Assembly: GCA_039621445.1 (NCBI GenBank)
Contig: CP154957.1
Location: 11,613,845 to 11,677,844, forward strand
Length of the DNA: 64,000 bases
Direction: 5' to 3'
From: Euglena gracilis
Lineage: Eukaryota; Euglenida; Euglenophyceae; Euglenales
Both the position numbers and the translations under genes were made by a program. The notes beneath the pieces are model-generated. The model worked only from the letters and a program-made list of their open reading frames with translations, ran no database searches and was not told where the DNA came from. Below, piece after piece: positions 63,757 through 64,000 of the stretch (positions are counted from its first letter, which is position 1; every line of letters begins with the position of its first letter).

Positions 63757-64000
63757 GTGTGAACACGGATGTATCTGGCCAAAATTATATGTTTTATATC
63801 CCTCATCCATTTTGAGTTCTCCCCTCAAATAAAGCCCCACTTCGGGTCGAAATCATTTTGCTTCACCAGCTTTCCACCATTCCAAGAGTTGATTAAAATG
63901 TTTTGATTCTGAGCCATTTTGGCCCAAGTGGCCAGAGCGACCGATCTCAGTGCAGAGGATAAGGAATGACTGATTGGTTTCCAAAAACAAGCGAGCTCCT

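Overview
The window is nuclear DNA of an intron-rich eukaryote, probably a protist. Short exons (about 45-210 bp), often GC-rich, sit in long AT-rich introns full of microsatellites, poly-C and poly-T runs and non-autonomous DNA transposons. All convincing genes are on the + strand. Nothing fixes the lineage. Most ORFs over 60 codons are microsatellite or antisense artefacts. I built gene models by chaining exons whose splice phases agree.

Layout: (1) 71-2658, the 3' end of an unrecognised gene. (2) 3492-16756, an unrecognised coiled-coil/proline-rich gene; one coding exon is split by a 2.4-kb hAT-type insertion with a perfect 8-bp target duplication. (3) 19951-20157, the last exon of a proline/alanine-rich protein. 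(4) 21086-38502, a 17-kb TPR gene that looks like the ChAPs family (Chs5-Arf1-binding, exomer cargo adaptors). (5) about 38807-41002, a gene ending in a UBZ4-type finger. (6) 41207-43240, a C4C4 RING-finger protein. (7) 45164-46854, a foldback repeat carrying a nested Tc1/mariner-like element. (8) isolated exons at 47451-47775 and 51860-51996. (9) 55575 to beyond the right edge, a clear KIN17 homologue lacking its C-terminal domain in this window.

The mobile DNA is the main novelty. At least ten hAT-like elements (CAG/CAAG termini) are present, and six have 7-8 bp target duplications or close relics. Four of them lie at or within about 15 bp of 3' splice sites. A 2.7-kb element with a 5-bp duplication carries about 18 copies of a 6-bp-stem/4-nt-loop hairpin. 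A family of TAA/TTA-flanked C-rich elements and two foldback elements are also present. Many introns begin GTGTG, and several GT or CA microsatellites begin exactly at a donor or end exactly at an acceptor. The genes share no evident pathway; KIN17 (DNA/RNA metabolism) and the two finger proteins (ubiquitin-type) are independent neighbours.
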